Source: Nymphaea colorata (lineage: Eukaryota > Streptophyta > Magnoliopsida > Nymphaeales > Nymphaeaceae). From it: DNA of 64,000 nt. The translations under genes and the position numbers were made by a program. Each line of letters begins with the position of its first letter. Positions within the stretch are counted from its first letter, which is position 1. Location: assembly GCF_008831285.2 (NCBI RefSeq), contig NC_045141.1, forward strand, positions 9,782,106 through 9,846,105, written 5' to 3'. Shown piece after piece: positions 61,331 through 64,000 of the stretch. The notes beneath the pieces were generated by a model. It worked only from the letters and a program-made list of their open reading frames with translations. It was not told the origin of the DNA and did no database searches.

Positions 61331-61659
61331 TAGTGTTAATCTTAATTTAGCTTCTTGATCATTTGGTGCCCCAAGGAATGAATACATGTTTGCTGGTGTT
61401 GATCATGCTCCCTGAGAATTGTTCATGATGTAACCTTGAATTGCTATGCCAATGCTCGAGTGGCTTCCTAGTGAAGTGATGTTGCATAAGAGAGCATGGA
61501 AGATAAAAAAACATCTACTGGTTGCCAATAGATGCAGGATGAGATGAAGATTAAATTAGAGTTAATCTTAATCTAGCTTCTTGATCTTTTGGTGCCCTAT
61601 GGAATGAATACATGTTTGCTGGTGTTGATCATGCTCTCTGAGAGTTGTTCATGATGTAT
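61208..61659. repeat. 2 x 226-bp tandem duplication
   Basis: 61208-61433 and 61434-61659 align end to end (cc-ttgaattgcta-gcc through gttcatgatgta) with about 90% identity by eye. The first unit overlaps the Tat-like RNase H/spacer region, so the duplication happened inside the dead element. Confidence 0.93.
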
Positions 61660-63570
61660 GATAGTAGTATGAATTTGTGGGCCAAGCTAGGATTCGTCTG
61701 AAATCAGTGTTGATGTGCCTAATTGGATTTCAATCCATACCATTGATCAATTGACAGGGTCATACGAGATCTTGAAACCAGATATTTTTTATAAGTCTAA
61801 CGTGCTATAATGCTGCATTTGTGGAGTGATCACATATGGAAGCATTGTACAAAGCAAGAATGGATGGCAAGAATGTGATAATGAATCCTTTGGAGGTAGC
61901 ATGGATGCTAGAGAAATCTGGTAGAGGTAATGGGAGAGGTGGTGGTCATAGGTGGAGTTTAATCCATGCAAACAGCAATGGCAGCAGTAAGGGGAATGAA
62001 GCAGTTACACCGATGGCCGGAGAAAGGAAGTTGGAGCATGCCAACAATATGGTCCAACAAACCGGATAAGGAGATGATGGGAAGGAATTGATGTCAATCT
62101 TGCAAGATCGGTTGGGTTGTCCTAAAAGGGAGATTGTGAACACAATGCCATTAGGTAACCTCTGTCCTTTTCCTCTTATAATCCTTTCTACGAACTTGAC
62201 ACACTTGGGGAAGGGGATCAGATATATGTGCCATCGGGGTTCTACTTCAACTACAAAGGAAGTGGTGGTGGGGAGAAAGGTTAAAGGAAGGTAGATGCAA
62301 AAGAGAGGGAGGAAGCCTATAGATGCGAAAAACATAATGGAAGGGAAGGAGGTTGGTGGTAGTGAGTCCCAACCTCCACAAGTTCCTCTAATAGACTGGA
62401 ATAGGAACAATGCTGGAGAAGAGGGGTGGATGGTAGTGAACTGAAAAAAGAGGAAGAATGGAGGGAAAATATTGGAGAAATGACTTCAAGTCCAAGTGTT
62501 GTAGGGAAGCACTAGTGGTGGTCGTCCTGTATTCGAGACAAATTGTAAGGCCTAGACCTCTTTTTGTGAGTTATAGCAGTATTGAACTTTCTTTTGCTGG
62601 AATATTTGGGGCATAGCAAGTACTGCATGCCTTAAAGTTGTAATCTAGTAGATTAGGAGCATACTAAATTTTGCTTCTTATTGCATAGCATATTTAGTTA
62701 TTTCAAAGGGGGCTCCTTTTGTTGCCACTTGAATTCCTGTGGTAACCTTTGGAAAATAGATAATTTGGTTGACTTTTTGATGATCTTTTGTTTTTGGGGG
62801 ATAGAAAGGAGGGGCTAATTCACTTTTGGAAACTCCTTTGTCATTGACAAAGTAAAAAAAAAAAAAAGTTTACCTTGAAACATTTAGCTTCCTTATGTGG
62901 AAAGAAATATGTGGAGTCTAATGCAGATGAAGTAGTCGGTACAGCTATAGTGGCCTACTTATGAAATGTATGGAAGTACCCAGTGACTAAATGGTGGAAA
63001 TCGTGTTGGTTGGTATTGGGTTTAATTAAACCATGCGATAAAGATAATCCCTTTTAGAAGGGGAGTGTACATACTGAATTATAAAGGTTAAAAGATTTTG
63101 TGATGCTAAGTGAGGTGCTATGGGAGATTTAAGTTTCCATCCTGATAGCTGGTGATTTTAACGTGCACCAGAAAACATTGAAAAAAACTGGGTCAGTTTC
63201 ATGTGTTAAAGCTTGCAGGGTTTTCAATAATTTTATTATAGAGAATTCACTTGTTGAAATCAGGGACCCTTGGTGCAAATTTACATGGTCTAATAAAAAA
63301 ATTAGGGATATCCTTGTGGTGTCCCTGTTTAGAGCAAAATAATTTGTCAATGGCAAATGGAAGGAGAATGTGCTAAAGAGATGCTTTTTGAAGGCATGAG
63401 CCAAGCCATCCTTTAGTCATAGGGAGATCATTGTAGACTGGTTAATCTGGTGGATAGCCAGAAAAAGAGGTGCAAGTTTAGATTTTGTAAACCATGGTTA
63501 CTAGTGCAAAAAGCTAAAGATATGATGATTAATGAATGGGAGAGATGTGATATAGTTGTCCGATGTTGCG
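61660..63570 (+). pseudogene. LINE (L1-type) 5' portion: ORF1 zinc-knuckle region and endonuclease
   Basis: Plus-strand blocks first give an ORF1-like end with TGSYEILKPDIFYKSNV and CCICGVITYG (zinc-knuckle context) at 61755-61840. A Gly/Arg-rich stretch follows at 61900-62000, then EGWMVVN near 62425. The start of an endonuclease-exonuclease-phosphatase domain is near 62590 (FFCWNIWGIASTACL). The catalytic-type block ILIAGDFNVH lies near 63138-63170, and the C-terminal part reads FNNFIIENSLVEIRDPWCKF then TWSNKK at 63220-63300. LINE endonucleases nick target DNA for reverse transcription. Stops and shifts are frequent. No reverse transcriptase follows before the window ends, so the copy is truncated or interrupted near 63570. 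Confidence 0.85.
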
Positions 63571-64000
63571 GGTATTATTCATGCTTAATATAATCAACAA
63601 GCATGTTGTAGACATTCCAAATTTTCACAGATTGAAGTGACCATTTTATCCCTCATAAATGAGATTTTGAACTAATTTTTCAAAAGACTTTCAAGTATAG
63701 GAGCCATGAACTAAACCAAATCAAATCCTATACTATAGGTATCAGATACGAGGATCTAGACTGCCTGAGGTTGTTGCCGCTTTGAAAACTGATCATTTTG
63801 CCCATGATCACCCCATTTTGCCCCATTTTTTCTCTAATTTTGTAGAACAATCATTGAAAGCCTAGGAATTGTTTTGGCCAAGATCAATCAGGGTCATTTT
63901 CATCTCAAAAAGTTATCAAGAACTCTTAGAACAAGTTTACCAGCTTACATTTGATAAAAAATTGTCTAGAAATAACTTATTTCCCTAGTTTTTCTATCAT
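63571..64000. other. intergenic, no gene seen
   Basis: AT-rich right edge of the window, with words such as ccccattttgcccc near 63820. No gene or repeat family assigned. Confidence 0.4.

Noticed and set aside
1-64000. tRNA or rRNA genes
   Set aside because: I saw no convincing cloverleaf with A and B box motifs and no rRNA-like sequence. A covariance-model scan would be needed to exclude a tRNA.

Overview
This window looks like repeat-rich nuclear DNA of a flowering plant. It is AT-rich, carries nested LTR retrotransposons with plant-type initiator-Met-tRNA primer sites, hAT-like DNA transposons, a LINE and a plant mobile domain sequence, and shows no bacterial-style operons. I cannot name the species. 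Only one good candidate for an ordinary host gene is visible (minus strand, 36546-37769, clearly richer in GC than its surroundings). Almost everything else recognisable is mobile DNA in various stages of decay.

Layout. 1-15107: AT-rich sequence with a degenerate hAT (TTF/ZMYM-type) transposase at 3285-5288, a short tandem array at 5494-5945, a small MITE-like element at 7852-8038 and a scrap of Copia reverse transcriptase at 11930-12140. 15108-18245: a structurally complete but gag-less Copia element with two identical 165-bp LTRs and a perfect 5-bp target duplication. 19016-35520: an old plus-strand Copia, split inside its RNase H by a 15.1-kb minus-strand Copia (19912-34991). Between the end of that minus-strand pol and the LTR remnant at 19912 lies a tandem array of eight 0.83-0.90-kb units, itself interrupted by three hAT-like insertions. 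36240-37918: the host-gene candidate and its flanks. 41285-42560: a broken plant mobile domain (PMD) sequence. 47130-54260: a minus-strand Ty3/gypsy pol split by a 4518-bp probable solo LTR with exact GCCAC target duplications; a diverged 0.55-kb repeat lies on each side (44205 and 54535). 56043-59480: several families of tandem minisatellites lying 3' of a minus-strand Tat-like Ty3/gypsy pol (59799-61330). 61660-63570: the 5' part of a LINE.

How it fits together. The window is a layered record of insertions, several of which can be ordered by reading frames that resume across them. The most unusual structure is the long array attached to the 3' side of a Copia pol. A second, unrelated element (Tat-like gypsy) also carries tandem repeats 3' of its pol, which makes retrotransposon 3' regions a likely source of satellite-like DNA here. 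All identifications come from reading the sequence by eye; identity levels and family names at clade level are estimates.
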